The notes under the pieces: generated by a model | The model's input: only the letters and a program-made list of their open reading frames with translations | Databases searched by the model: none | What the model was told of the DNA's origin: nothing | Origin: Mesomycoplasma ovipneumoniae | Lineage (GTDB): Bacteria; Bacillota_I; Bacilli_A; Mycoplasmatales; Metamycoplasmataceae | Length of the DNA stretch: 64,000 bases | Assembly: GCF_024758565.1 (NCBI RefSeq) | Contig: NZ_CP079199.1 | Coordinates: 186,001 to 250,000, forward strand | Reading direction: 5' to 3' | Position numbers and translations under genes: made by a program | Part shown: positions 1 to 11,311 of the stretch, piece after piece | How the letters are laid out: the number at the start of each line of letters is the position of its first letter | Position numbering within the stretch: position 1 is the stretch's first letter

Positions 1-2628
1 AATTTTTTGACCAATAAATGGCGAAGAATTTCGAAGTTCTTGTGAAAAAAAACGGCTTTCATCGATACGATTTGCAATTTCTATTGATGGTCGATATTCA
101 GAATTAGGCGGAAATCCAGTAGGATTTTCGTTTATATCTGCCGAAAAAAACCTATTTTTTATATTTCAAGAATTAGGACCGAGAACAACAGCTTGTTTTT
201 CTTTTAAAGAAGTTAAAAATGTATCTATTTCTAAATGTAGTGAATCTTGATCCTTACGTAAATAAGTATTAGACGATTGAAAGTTTTCAACTTGTTTAAA
301 ATCAAAACCGATAACATATTCGTCAATTTTTGCATCAGTCTGACTAAAATCTACTGAGGAATTGGGAATAATTTCTACATTTTTATTTTCAATTTTTGCC
401 TTAACTGGTTTTGATTTTTCAACATATTTAGATCTTGCAACTTTTTGAATAAAAAGTCCACTACCATTTGAATCTGAAAGTAAATAATGCTTTTTATAAT
501 CGTTAATATTTTTTGGTCTAAAGGCAAAATAAACAACCCCTGAATTAACTCTCGAAAATGGAGCAGGATTTGTTTTTGGCGTCTCGGTCGAACTAGAAGT
601 ATTCTCAGTTTTTAGCGAATTATCTATGAATTTAAAGGCTTTTTTGATTTCAAAACCATTGTGGGTTAGCTTATTTTCGATAGAATTACTATTCTGGAAA
701 TTAATATCATTATCAGATAAGTCTTGAATTTTTAGCGATTCGGTTGGTGAAGTTTTTGAAAAACTAGCTTTTCCGTCAAGAAAAAAGGTTGGATAAAATT
801 TGGAAGCAACATCAAAGGCACTTTGTTGTGAACTCAAAACATTATTAATCTGGATTTTTGAAGAGGCCAATTTTTTGTTGTTTTTAGTAGAAATCAGTGA
901 AAATTCAATAACAAAATTATCACTTTGTTTTTCAAAATTTATTTCTGGTTTAACATCAAGTGAAATAAAATTATGCTGTAAATTTAAAGCTTTTCAGATA
1001 GATTTTCCTAAAGTTAATGATTGATTTTCATTTTTGTTGCCTTCTGAATCTGAAAAAGTTTGGGCTTGAATTGCCTGAGATTTTGAACTTTCTGCAATTT
1101 CTATTAACTCTTTTTTATACTTTTCAAGCGAATCTTTAGTTGGATTTTTACCAAAATCAAGCAAATAAAGCTGACTAACTAATTTTTCATCAGGATTTTT
1201 GGTGTCAATTTGCTTAGAAGATAATTCCTTAATTTCATTAAATATTTGAACCAATCTATCCGAACTAAGTGCTGGCGTATTTGAAGCTTTTGGCAAAGAA
1301 AAATCTTGTAATTGAGTTTGAGGTAAATTCCTTGCAAAAATACGTGAAAATTCGTTTAGATCAGGTTTGATATCAGTGTCCAATTTAAAATCTAAAACTT
1401 TTATAAATTTTTGATGGTCTCTTTTTGTTAAGCTTCCGCTTAAATTTAGTCGAACTTTTCCATCTTTAATTAAATTTAGGCGATCTTGCTCACTAATTTC
1501 AGACAAATCTTTAAGAATAACATCAATATTTACGATATAATTTTTTAATTTATTAGTGTTTACATTAAACTCATTGCTAGTGTAATTAAATAATTCTGAA
1601 AAATTTTTTGGAAGTGAGCTGTTTTCTTTATCGTCTTGAGTTGAATACAAATATGATCCAAGTGACAAATTTTTGCTAACAAGGTCTTGCTGGACTTGAG
1701 GTTTTAATTTTATTTCAGGAATTAACTCATCATTTAGTCAGGATTTTATTTCCGTTTCAATTTCTTGATTAGTAGCAATTCCTTTTATTTCAAGTTGAAT
1801 TGGAGTTTTTTTATCACCGTCAATTAAATCAAAATTAAGATAATTTTTGCCGTTTTCAGAAAAAAAACTAAGATTATTGTCAACAATTGTTGGTTCAAGA
1901 GTTAGACCATTGCGAATAAAGGATGGATTTCCTAAATTATTTATAAAATTATAACTTCCCTTGAGTGCTAAAAGTGCTTTTTCAAATGCAATAAATTTTG
2001 GGCTTTCTGTCTCTTGAGCCGCACTAAAACTAGCTTGAATTTTAGTTTTAAATTCAGCAAAGCTAATTAAATTTTTCGAATCTATATTAATTGATGACTT
2101 TTTTTCATCAATTTCAAATTTAGAAAAATCATCAGCAACTTTATTTTCCTCAGCAAAATTTTTGATATCAACTGCTTTTGAAAAAATTTGGTTATCATTT
2201 TTTGACTTTAAAAATAAAACAATATTTTTTATCGAATTTCCGCTAACTTGCGCATTTATCAAATCATAAGTAATTTGAAATTCATTTTGATATAATTTGT
2301 CAAGATCTATTAATGATAAAAGGTCAAAATTATAAATTTTGCTTTTTGCTAAATTTAGTGCGGTAAATGCGGTTAAATTTTTAAAATTATCTTTAACTGT
2401 CAAATTATCAAACAAACCAGCTAGCCCATTTTGAAAAGGATTTTGTTCTTGATCTAAACTTAATGTTTGAATTTCTTCATTTAATTTTTGATAGTAGGAA
2501 CTATTATAAGAATAAATTCCTAAGGGAATTGAAATAGCAAGCCCACTAACTAATGTTAAAGATGAAATTCCGATAACTATATTTGATGTTTTACTTGTAA
2601 AATGCTTAAAATTGAAGAACTTTTTCAT
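1..2628 (-). CDS. P102-like surface adhesin (3' end outside window)
   Basis: Large surface protein, second gene of an adhesin pair. The start at 2628 gives a lysine-rich N-terminus (MKKFFNFKHF) and one hydrophobic helix at about residues 17-38, a likely uncleaved anchor or signal of the kind found in P97/P102 paralogs. The frame stays open for 876 codons to the window edge when TGA is read as Trp. It begins 10 nt after the stop of the P97-like gene, so the two are cotranscribed. In M. hyopneumoniae the P97 gene is followed by P102, whose product binds plasminogen and fibronectin and is proteolytically processed. The assignment rests on position, size, N-terminal architecture and composition, not on an alignment. 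It could be another paralog of the family. Confidence 0.7.
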
Positions 2629-2638
2629 TTTGACCTCG

Positions 2639-5600
2639 TTAGTTTGTTTGTTGATTTGAAGCCGGTGACTGGGAATTATTTGATTTTTTTACTGAAATTT
2701 TTAAAGTGCGTGAGGCTAAAACTTCGGCTTGATTTGTATTATTTTGGCCAGAATTTTGCGCTTGAGAATTTTTATCAAGAATAGAAACTGTTAGTAGAAA
2801 ATTTATTGTATCTGTTTTTATTGAATTTTCAAAGCTAGGAAATATATCAAATTTTAGTTGGGTATTTTCTAATGATTTTGAAAAATAATCTTTAATATTT
2901 TTCAAATTATTAAGATTGGATTCTATTGATGAATTTTGTGAGGTTTGTGAAGTTTGATCAGTTGCCTGTCCAGTTGTGCTAATTTGGGCCTGACTAATTT
3001 TGTTAAATGTATCATCATTTACTTCAAAATTCAATAATGCAGAAGGAATTGAGTCTGCTAGTGAATTAAGTTTTTCTTGATTTGAAACTTTTGGATCAAT
3101 TTTTTCAGTAGATAAATTAATCAAAATTTTTCTAACAGGTGTTTGAAGGGAGAATTTATTAGTCCTTTCATCCCCAATGTTGTAGTAAAAATTTAGGGTT
3201 AAATATTCATAATTTTTACTATTTGTTAAATTTTGTGGAGCTTCTGCAGGCTGTTCAGATGGTTGAGATGGCTGAGATGGCTGAGGTTGTTGAGTTTGTT
3301 CAGGTTGCCCAGATTGTTCAGGTTGCCCTTCACTTTGTTGTTCAGGTTTAGGCTGCTCTGTTATTTTATTAATTTCTTGTTCAAGAGTTTGCTTTGAAAT
3401 TTCATTGCCTTTCCTAAAAACTATTTCATAATGTAAATTTGAATCTATTTTTTCTCATGCTAAAAAATTACTCAACTGGGTTGATTTTAAATAAAAAGCT
3501 AATAAAACATCAGCAAGTGTAGCAAACTTAACACTTTGTTTGTAATTTTCCTTTATTTGATTAAGATCAAAATTAGTATTAGATTCCTTAAAAATTTCTT
3601 GATCTTTCAATGCGGCTAAAACTTCTGATGCTGATTTGTCTTTCAAATCACCGATTTTAGTTTTTATCGATTCGGGTAAGAACAATGTTGAAAAAAAGCC
3701 TTGATTGAAAACATCTTCAAAATGATTATTAAAACTTAAAACTTGAATGTTTTTGTTATTAAGGTTAATTTTTTCTGCTTTTTTAAAGATATCTTCCTGC
3801 AAATCATCATCAAAAATCTGCAAAGAAGAACGATTTTGATCAAGAAGTCCGAAATATTTAGCTAATTCAAAAAATGTTTTAGCAATTTTATTCGGTTCTT
3901 GTTGAATATAGTCTGCAAAAAAAGTAGCTACATCAGATGGATTTTGAAAAAAAGTATTTGAAACTAAGGAACTAACTACTAAATTTTGAGATGAATTTGA
4001 GGAATTTATACTAGTTGTTGTTTGCAAATTTTTAAAACGGGAAATATCATCTAAATTAGGAATCAATGTTTTGCCTGATCAAGATCTAACTTTTGCCTCA
4101 AAATTATCAAAATTATAATTATAAGATGAGGGCAAACTCAATTTATCAGCCAAGGCTTTATAATCCCGTTTTAGTATTAAATTGTCTAATTCTTCTTTAT
4201 TTAGCGGTACTTTTGCAAAAACAGGTTCGCCAAAAGTTGAAATAAATTGCGATAAATTGGCACTTTTATTGTCAAAAAGTGGATCTTGTTGATAAATTAT
4301 TCCTTTTTGTGTTCCAGGAATAAGAAAATTACCAAAAGCACTAGAAGCAAGATTAGAATTTATAGGCAAACCAAAACCTTCAATTCTTAAAATTAAATCC
4401 TTTTGATTAATAATTTCATTTGAATTATTATCAAAAAAAGACTCATATAAAACAATTTTATACGGTAATTCAACAACATATTTTCCGTTGTCATTTACTA
4501 GTTTTGCATTTGGTGTGTCAAGAATAAAATCAATACCTTGCTTATCTGAAGGGATTAATTTATTAAAATTACCAAAATCTAATGATAAATTTTCAGTTAA
4601 CAACGGGTTTATCAAGTCTTTAATAGTTGAATTTTTTAAAAAAGGGTTGGATTGAGATTTTATTTTTGCAAAAAAATCAAAAGGATTTTGCTTGCTTATA
4701 ACAAGTTTTGTGTCTTTTTCCTCTGTATTATAAACTAATGGTTTTAATTTGAGATTTGCAAAAAACTCATTAACATCTAAAAATATTGATTTTTTATCTT
4801 TGGATTCTAGGTTTATATTGATAATTTTATTTCCATTAATTTCAAAATTATCACCTAATTTATCAAGTGCCGATTGAGTCAAATTAGCCTGCAAAAACAT
4901 TGTCGCAATATTGTTTTGAACACTAACAAATTGGTTGGTTGCAGCATCTTTTGCAAAATTTATATCAAAAATTCACGTATTTTTATCAGGAATTAAATTT
5001 TCTTTTGAATTTCTAATTGAAGAAATTAAATCAGTAAAATTTGGAAAAATTTGAGCTAAATTTTGTTCAACTTGCGAAGAATTTTCACTAGAATTAATTT
5101 TAGCGGCAAAATCTAAAGCTCGGTATAAATGATTTTTAGCTAAATCCGAATTTTCCTCAGAAAAATTTGATACTATCGTATTAAAATTAGAGACTGCTTC
5201 TTCTATTTTTTCTGTAATTTTTTGTAATGCAAAGTTAAAATCTGCCTTCAAAAACTTTCTAGAATCATAAAAAGAAACAGGAGATAAAACAAAATCTGAA
5301 TATGCAATTTTTTGGTCAGTAATTTGTTGTCTTGCTCTAAATTTAATAATAAAATTTTGATTTAAATCATCAAAATTTAAATCAACAAAGTCAAAAACTG
5401 GCGAACTAGTTTTTTGATTTTGCTGTGCAAATTTAACAAGTTGCTTTGAGTCTTCGCTAAAATAATAAGGAATTAAATACTCATCAAGTTTAATAGTATT
5501 TTTAAGAGTATTTCCGTCAAATAATAAACTTTTGATTGCCAAAAAATCGCTATTTTCGCTTATTTTTTCAGGATTAAATGCAACATATTTTACTTTCTTT

Positions 5601-5764
5601 ACAAATTGCTGGACTTCTTCTCGTGGATGCTTTCCGTTATATTTAAATGTAAAGCTAATTCCGGCTGTTATTCCAACAAAAGCTAATCCTGTGAGAAAAG
5701 AAGACAAAATTAATACTTTTCTTTTATTTTTTTTAATTCGGGCTGCAAAACTTGATGAATTCAT
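2639..5764 (-). CDS. P97-like cilium adhesin with a non-canonical repeat region
   Basis: Surface adhesin of 1041 aa. The lysine/arginine-rich N-terminus is followed by a hydrophobic segment at about residues 17-40. Several stretches match my memory of M. hyopneumoniae P97: a KITEK helix region, QNFIIKFRARQ, a LFLPESIKTKI block in the middle, and a KVSVKKSNN-like C-terminus. Known P97 carries a C-terminal R1 array (AAKPV/E), which binds cilia, and an R2 array (GTPNQGKKAEG), which with R1 binds heparin. Here the R1 position (nt 3240-3360) instead encodes Pro/Gln/Ser/Glu-rich degenerate units (PEQ, PSQ) and the R2 position has TDQTSQTSQ. It is the first gene of the leftward operon. The start has AGGAG about 6 nt upstream and a TATAAT box at 5796-5801. 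Confidence 0.82.
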
Positions 5765-5795
5765 AGTCCACTCCTAAATTTTAATAAATTAATAA

Positions 5796-5801
5796 ATTAT
5801 A
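5796..5801 (-). promoter_or_regulatory. Extended -10 box for the adhesin operon
   Basis: Read leftward, the sequence is TATGCTATAAT, an extended -10 element 32 nt before the P97-like start codon, followed by AGGAG. No convincing -35 is visible, as is usual in mycoplasmas. Confidence 0.55.
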
Positions 5802-5965
5802 GCATATTTTGCCTTTTTAGGCTAGAACTGCTGTTATTATAAATTTTATGATTAAAAATAAAGGCAAATTTATTTTTAAAACATAAAATAAGAAAATTAG
5901 CAACTTTTTTGCTTAATTTGCTAAAAAAGTAAATAAAATTTTGCTTTTGCTTTAGTAAGTTATGC

Positions 5966-5971
5966 TATAAT
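5966..5971 (+). promoter_or_regulatory. Extended -10 box upstream of pheS
   Basis: TATGCTATAAT, with TTGCTT 19 nt upstream of TATAAT. It lies 65 nt before the pheS start and probably drives pheS-pheT-rpmF. It is divergent from the adhesin promoter. A hairpin of two ACTTTTTT/AAAAAAGT arms lies between the two promoters at about 5903-5930. Confidence 0.55.
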
Positions 5972-6036
5972 TTTACCTTATTTAATTTAAATCTCTTTTT
6001 TATTTTAATATTTTAAAACATAAAAACTCTTAGATC

Positions 6037-6717
6037 ATGCCAAACTCACTTAATTTAATATCACTTTTAACTAAAAGAATTACTGATTTTTTATCTATCT
6101 ACGGTTTTGAACACATTAAATCTGATGAACTGACAACTTTTGAGAAAAATTTTGTAAAGCTAAATATTGACAAATCTCACCCAGCTTTTGACCCAACTCA
6201 AAGTCTTGTTTTTGACAGCGAAAATTTGTTGGCCACTCATAAAACTGGCGTTTCAATTGAAGCAATTGCAAAATATCCTAATCAAGAACGAGCTTTTTTT
6301 TCTTTTGGAAAAGTTTTTCGAAACGACGAAGAAGACTCAACTCATTCTCATCAATTTAATCAATTAGATTTAGTTGCAACCGGAAAATACACTGTCTCAC
6401 ATCTCAAAGGATTGCTTAGTGATTTGCTTGAATTTGTTTTTGAAACAAAGCTAGAAACCCGTTTTCGCCCATCATATTTCCCATTTACACAACCTTCTTT
6501 TGAAGTAGATATTTTTTATCAAGGGCGTTGAATTGAGGTTTTAGGATGTGGACTTTTACACCCAAAAGTTATGAAAAATGCCGGATTTACTGATAAAAAT
6601 ATTTACGGAATTGCTGCTGGAATTGGGATTGAAAGGCTAGCTGCTATTAAATTCGGAATAAGTGATATTCGTGAATTTTATAAAAATGATTTACGTTTTT
6701 TAAAACAATTTTGATAG
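6037..6717 (+). CDS. pheS: Phenylalanine-tRNA ligase alpha subunit, short form
   Basis: Class II synthetase subunit that activates phenylalanine and charges tRNA-Phe as an (alpha-beta)2 complex with PheT. The catalytic fold is present: HPAFDPTQS near residue 48, a motif 2-like FGKVFRNDEEDSTHSHQFNQ, FEVDIFYQGRW, and motif 3 GIGIERLAAIKFG near the C-terminus. At 226 aa it is about 100 residues shorter than usual bacterial PheS and lacks the N-terminal coiled coil that contacts tRNA. An in-frame TAG at 6031-6033, just upstream of the ATG, excludes an N-terminal extension in this frame. There is no clear Shine-Dalgarno. pheT follows after 8 nt. Confidence 0.9.
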
Positions 6718-6725
6718 GTAAAAAA

Positions 6726-8882
6726 ATGCTGTTTTCATTAAGAAGATTAAAAAAAATAGCTAATATTGATCATATTAGCGACGAAAAAGTGATTGATGCT
6801 TTGATTAGTCTTAGTTTTGAGGTTGATAAAATTTCAAAACTAAACGAAATTTCCGGCATAAAATTCGGAAATATTCTAGAAGTTAAAAAAAATGAAAATG
6901 CTGACAATTTACTAATTTGTCAAGTTGAGTTTGACGACAAAATAAGACAAATTCAAACTGCAGCAAAAAATGTCCAAAAAGACAAGCAAGTTTTAGCTTT
7001 TGTTCCTGGTTCGACAAACGGAAAAATAACTTTTGAAGCTAAAAAATTACGCGGTCACATTTCTGAAGGAATGCTAGTTTCAGCTAGTGAATTAGGTTTT
7101 AGTTCTAAACTTTTAAGTCCAGAACTAGACCAAGGAGTTCTTGTTTTTGATCCAATTTTTGATCTAAAACAAAATCCACTTGAAATTTTAGAATTATCTG
7201 ACCTAATTTTAGATATCAAACTTTTATGAAACAGGCCTGATGCAAATTCTTATTTAGTAATAGCAATTGAACTTGCTGCTTTTTTTGGCACAAAATTAGA
7301 TTTGGAGTTTGACAAACTAAATTTTGACAGCAAAAACAAATCAAATTTAGAAATTTTTACTGAAAAAAATGAGTCAAAAGTTGCTGCTATTGAGATTGAA
7401 AAAGTTCCAAATCTTGCCTTAGTAGATATTTTTTTACTTTTAAAATCAGGGGTTAAAATTACTGATTTAAATCAAAATTTTGCTAATTTTGTCTTAATTT
7501 ACACAGGTCAGCCATCTTATTTTTTACAAACAAATAAAAATCAAAACCAAATTAAATTAATTTATCAAGATACAAAATTAGCTGAAATTCAAAATTCATT
7601 TGCTACTTTTCAATTTTGAAACAATGATGAGTTAATATTAATTCCTGAAATATTTCAAAAACCAATAGAAAAAGATCAAAATTTATACTTAATAATGCCT
7701 AAATTTGACTCAGCAAAAATTAGGCAAATTAATCATAATTTTAATTTAAGCAGCTCCTCAGCGAGACAATTGGCAAAAAATTACAGTCAAGGAACAACAC
7801 TTTTAAGCTTGATTTTTTTAGAATTTTTCCTTGAAAAACACGGAATTAATTTTTCTTTGCCAATTAATTTTGACAAAAATCAATTTAGTCAAACACCTAG
7901 CATTAATTTTGGACTTGAAGAAGTCCAAAATATTTTAGGAATCGAACTTGAACAAAAAGATTTTCAAAAAATTAACTCAATTCTTGAGAAAATCTATTAT
8001 AATTTTAATTCTGACAGTTTTTTAGCACCATTTTATCGTGTTGATATTGAATTTTTTGCCGATTATGCTGCCGATTTTCTCAGATTTTATGGACTTGAAA
8101 AATTAGGAAACAAAAAATTAACTAAAGTAGAACGATCAATTTCTGCTGTTGATCCAAAACCAATTCAGCTAAAAACTTTAGGTTATTTTGAAGCTAATTC
8201 ATTCCTTTTAATTTCCCAATCAGAAAATTTTAATCCTTTGAATTTAAAAACTCAAACTTTATCAACTTATACATCCCAAGAACATACAACAATTAGATAT
8301 TCGCTTGCCTGACAATTAGCAAAAATTGTAAAATATAATGTTAAGCGAAAAATGACTGATATTAGTCTTTATGAAACAGGTAGTGTCTCTGAGAAAAATC
8401 AAGTTTTTGCCATGGCTTCGACGATTTATAATCTTGAAACTCTAAAAGATCATTTAAAAATTTTATACAGTGATAACTTTAGTTTTAAACCAGCCCAATC
8501 TGAATTTCTAAATCCATCAATGTCGCAATTTATTTATTGAAATAATGTTTTAGTTGGCTGAGTTGGACAAATAAGTGAAAAATATGATTACCAAAACATC
8601 AATTTTCTTGAAATAATTGTTTCAAAAATTGATCTTGAACATAAAAATAAACTTGTTAAGTTCGAGCCATACGATAATTCGCAACTTAAATATCGAGATA
8701 TTACGCTATCTTTAGGGAAAAATGATATTCCTGACACTTATTTAGATGTTATTAAAAAAATTCCAGAAATTTTTTCAATAAAATTAAAAGATTATGTTAT
8801 AATTAATAATCGCCAGAAAATTACTTACAGAGTAACTGGAACTGACAAGGTTTGTCAGGAAATAGATAAATTTTATAAATAA
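6726..8882 (+). CDS. pheT: Phenylalanine-tRNA ligase beta subunit
   Basis: Beta chain (718 aa) of the phenylalanyl-tRNA synthetase. The N-terminal tRNA-binding-protein-like OB domain is visible (IKFGNILEVKKNENADNLL, about residues 43-61). It is followed by B3/B4 and B5-type core domains and a C-terminal FDX-ACB anticodon-binding domain (KYRDITLSLGKNDIPDTY, about residues 655-672). I chose the ATG at 6726, the first Met of the domain, 8 nt after the pheS stop. TGA codons supply several Trp residues. The normal full length contrasts with the truncated PheS partner. Confidence 0.95.
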
Positions 8883-8907
8883 TTTCTTCTATTTTTAAAG
8901 GAAAAAA

Positions 8908-9105
8908 ATGGCTATAGTTCCGAAACGAAAAACCTCAAAACAAAGAAAACATAAACGAAATTCTCATTCAGCATTAAAATTGCCAAACCTTGTGAATTGC
9001 AGCAATTGTTCTAATAAACAATTACAACATCATGTTTGTCAATTTTGTGGATTTTATAAAAATCGTAAAGTTATAAATTTCCAAGCAATCAATGATAAAC
9101 ATTAA
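8908..9105 (+). CDS. rpmF: 50S ribosomal protein L32
   Basis: 65-aa basic ribosomal protein of the large subunit. The N-terminus MAIVPKRKTSKQRKHKRNSH is typical of L32. A zinc-ribbon CSNC ... CQFCG spans about residues 28-49. An AAAGGA Shine-Dalgarno lies about 9 nt before the ATG. It follows pheT by 25 nt and precedes the tRNA promoter. Confidence 0.95.
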   Translation: MAIVPKRKTSKQRKHKRNSHSALKLPNLVNCSNCSNKQLQHHVCQFCGFYKNRKVINFQAINDKH

Positions 9106-9132
9106 TAAGAAAAAATTTTTTTAAAAATTTTC

Positions 9133-9160
9133 TTGTTAAAATAAAATTTTATAGTATAAT
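9133..9160 (+). promoter_or_regulatory. Promoter of the tRNA cluster
   Basis: TTGTTA (9133-9138), 16-nt spacer, TATAAT (9155-9160), ending 18 nt before the first tRNA. It is one of the best-matched promoters in the window and fits a stable-RNA operon. Confidence 0.75.
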
Positions 9161-9178
9161 TACTTTTGGTTTTATTTT

Positions 9179-9253
9179 GCCGATTTAGCTCAGAGGTAGA
9201 GCAGCTGGCTGTTAACCAGTTGGTCGCAGGTTCGATCCCCGCAATCGGCGCCA
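9179..9253 (+). tRNA. tRNA-Asn (anticodon GTT)
   Basis: Complete cloverleaf: 7-bp acceptor GCCGATT/AATCGGC, a D arm with TTAGCTCAGAGG, anticodon loop CTGTTAA, and a T loop TTCGATC. The 3' CCA is encoded. First of five co-oriented tRNA genes. Confidence 0.96.
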
Positions 9254-9255
9254 TT

Positions 9256-9331
9256 GGCCCGTTGGTGAAGCGGTTAACACACATGGTTTTCATCCATGGA
9301 TTCACGGGTTCGAGTCCCGTACGGGTCACCA
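9256..9331 (+). tRNA. tRNA-Glu (anticodon TTC)
   Basis: Acceptor GGCCCGT/ACGGGTC with one G-U pair, anticodon stem CATGG/CCATG closing loop TTTTCAT, T loop TTCGAGT, discriminator A and encoded CCA. Two bases separate it from tRNA-Asn. Confidence 0.96.
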
Positions 9332-9337
9332 AAGTTT

Positions 9338-9413
9338 GGAAGATTAGCTCAGCTGGGAGAGCAACGCCCTTACAAGGCGAAGGTCAGGGGTTCAAGTCCC
9401 TTATCTTCCACCA
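9338..9413 (+). tRNA. tRNA-Val (anticodon TAC)
   Basis: Acceptor GGAAGAT/ATCTTCC, anticodon loop CTTACAA, T loop TTCAAGT, discriminator A and encoded CCA. Confidence 0.96.
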
Positions 9414-9416
9414 TTA

Positions 9417-9492
9417 GCCACTTTAGCTCAGCAGGCAGAGCAGTCGCCTTGTAAGCGAAAGGTCGTAGGTTCGATTCCTATAAGTGGCACCA
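9417..9492 (+). tRNA. tRNA-Thr (anticodon TGT)
   Basis: Acceptor GCCACTT/AAGTGGC, anticodon loop CTTGTAA, T loop TTCGATT, discriminator A and encoded CCA. Confidence 0.96.
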
Positions 9493-9521
9493 ACTTTTTA
9501 GATAGAGTTTCTAAGTTATGC

Positions 9522-9605
9522 GCGCAAGTGGTGAAATGGCAGACACGCTAGATTTAGGCTCTAGTGCCTTCGGGCGTAAGGGTTCAAGTCCCTTCTTGCG
9601 CACCA
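9522..9605 (+). tRNA. tRNA-Leu (anticodon TAG)
   Basis: Class II tRNA. Acceptor GCGCAAG/CTTGCGC, anticodon stem CTAGA/TCTAG around loop TTTAGGC, a long variable arm (TGCCTTCGGGCG), T loop TTCAAGT and encoded CCA. Confidence 0.96.
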
Positions 9606-9612
9606 ACTTAAG

Positions 9613-9640
9613 ATCAACTTTTAGTTGATTTTTTTATTTT
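9613..9640 (+). terminator. Rho-independent terminator of the tRNA cluster
   Basis: A 7-bp stem ATCAACT/AGTTGAT with a short loop, followed by a T run, 8 nt after the last tRNA CCA end. Confidence 0.85.
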
Positions 9641-9647
9641 TATAGCA

Positions 9648-10490
9648 ATGGTTACATTTCTTTATAAGCCAAAAAATATTAGTTCTGCGACTTTTTTAAG
9701 AAAATGAGCAAAAATAAACTCAATCAAAAAAGCAGGTCACTCAGGAACTCTTGATCCTTTTGCATCTGGTTTGTTGTTAGTCGCTACTGATGATGATACA
9801 AAATTATTGCCTTATTTAGATCAAGAAAACAAAACTTACATTGCGCAAGTTAATTTCGGTTTTTATTCAACAACTTTTGATATAGATGGGGAAATTTTTG
9901 CCTGTAAATCCACAACTTGAGTCACAAAAACAGCGCTCGAGTCCAAATTGCTAGAATTAGAGCAACAAAAATTACAGGTTCCGCCAATTTATTCAAGTAA
10001 AAAAATTAGCGGAAAACGTGCTTATGAATATGCGCGAAATGGTAAAGATATAGAATTAGCGCCTATTAAAATAAAAATATCTAAAACCATTTTATTAGAT
10101 TTTAATGAAAAAAAACAAATCGCAACAATACTCTGAGAAGTTTCAAAAGGTTGTTACATTCGTTCATTGGCTAATGATTTAGGCAAAATGCTAAAAACCG
10201 GTGGATATTTATCCGAATTAGAGCGTGTTAAAATCGGTAATTTTGATTTTTCATTTGTTAATTTGCCTTTAAAAATACAGAATTTCCTTGATTTACCGCA
10301 AATTTTACTCAATTCAGATCAACTTATTGAACTTTTTCAAGGTAAAAAAATTAATTATTTTACCAAAGACGGCGAATTTATTCAGCTTGTTTTTGATGAA
10401 CATTTAGTTGGTTTTGGCAAAATAATTAACAATGAACTAATACCAACAAAAATTTTTGGTAATAAAGTTAAAAACTTAATAAAAATTTAG
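9648..10490 (+). CDS. truB: tRNA pseudouridine(55) synthase
   Basis: Converts U55 to pseudouridine in the T loop of tRNAs. The 280-aa protein has the catalytic block GHSGTLDPFASGLLLV with the nucleophilic Asp at about residue 37, the QVPPIYSSKKISGKRAYEYAR block, and SKGCYIRSLANDLG further on, all TruB hallmarks. It lies directly after the tRNA terminator and is followed 7 nt later by the HAD phosphatase and then ribF. truB-ribF adjacency is common in bacteria. Confidence 0.95.
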
Positions 10491-10497
10491 GCTTATA

Positions 10498-11310
10498 ATG
10501 AATAAATTTAAAATTTTTGCAACAGATATTGATGATACAATTCTGCCCCATGGTGGTCAAGAAATTCCCGAAAAAATAAACCTGCTTTTTTCAAAATTAA
10601 AAGAGAAAAATATTATTACAACTTTTGTAACCGGGCGTGATTTTGTCACAATTGGGCAATTAATTAATGCAAAAAATGTTGATTACTTCATTGGAGCCAA
10701 CGGTGCTTTCATTTTTGATTTCAAAAAAAAGCAAATGATTTATGAAAATCCTATTAAAATCAGTGATTTTTTAAAAATTGTTGAGTTTTTTGATCAGCAC
10801 AAAATTCGCTACATAATTATGGACTCTGAGTGAATTTATACCTCAAACTACTTTCCGCAACATTCTTCAAAGTTTTTAAGTCCGTATTTTGATAGAATCA
10901 AGCCATTAAAAATGTGTAATTTTAAGAATAATTTCCACATTTTTACAGTTGTCGATGACCAGGATACAACTTCTGAAATACAGTTAAAATTTGAAGAATT
11001 TGCCGAAAAAAATAATCTAAATGTTAGCGTTAGCTCAAGGTGATCATGAGGATTTTTCATTGGCGCAAAAAATGTTGACAAAATGCAGACTTTGGAAATT
11101 CTTGCAAAAATGAATAATGTTGAAATTCACGAAATTATTGCCTTTGGTGATTCACGAAATGACACAAAAATGCTAAAAAATGTCGGCTTTGGTGTTGCAA
11201 TGGAAAACTCAACAGTTCCAGAGGTAAAAGAAGCTGCAAAAGATATTGCCCCGCCTGTCGATTCTTTTGGCGTTTATCTTAAAGCAATAGAATTAAACAT
11301 AATTGATTAA
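10498..11310 (+). CDS. Cof-type HAD superfamily phosphatase
   Basis: Predicted cytosolic sugar-phosphate or flavin-type phosphatase of 270 aa. HAD motif I FATDIDDTILP (residues 7-17) has the nucleophile Asp. Motif II is FVTGRD. The C-terminal motif IIIb/IV is IIAFGDSRNDTKMLKNVGFG. The cap domain lies between motifs II and III, as in type IIB (Cof) members. The position between truB and ribF allows a role in flavin metabolism, but the substrate cannot be read from sequence. Confidence 0.88.
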
Positions 11311-11311
11311 A

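Noticed and set aside
9102-9417. Frames on both strands across the tRNA cluster
   Set aside because: They are produced by the tRNA sequences themselves, which explain every conserved base there.
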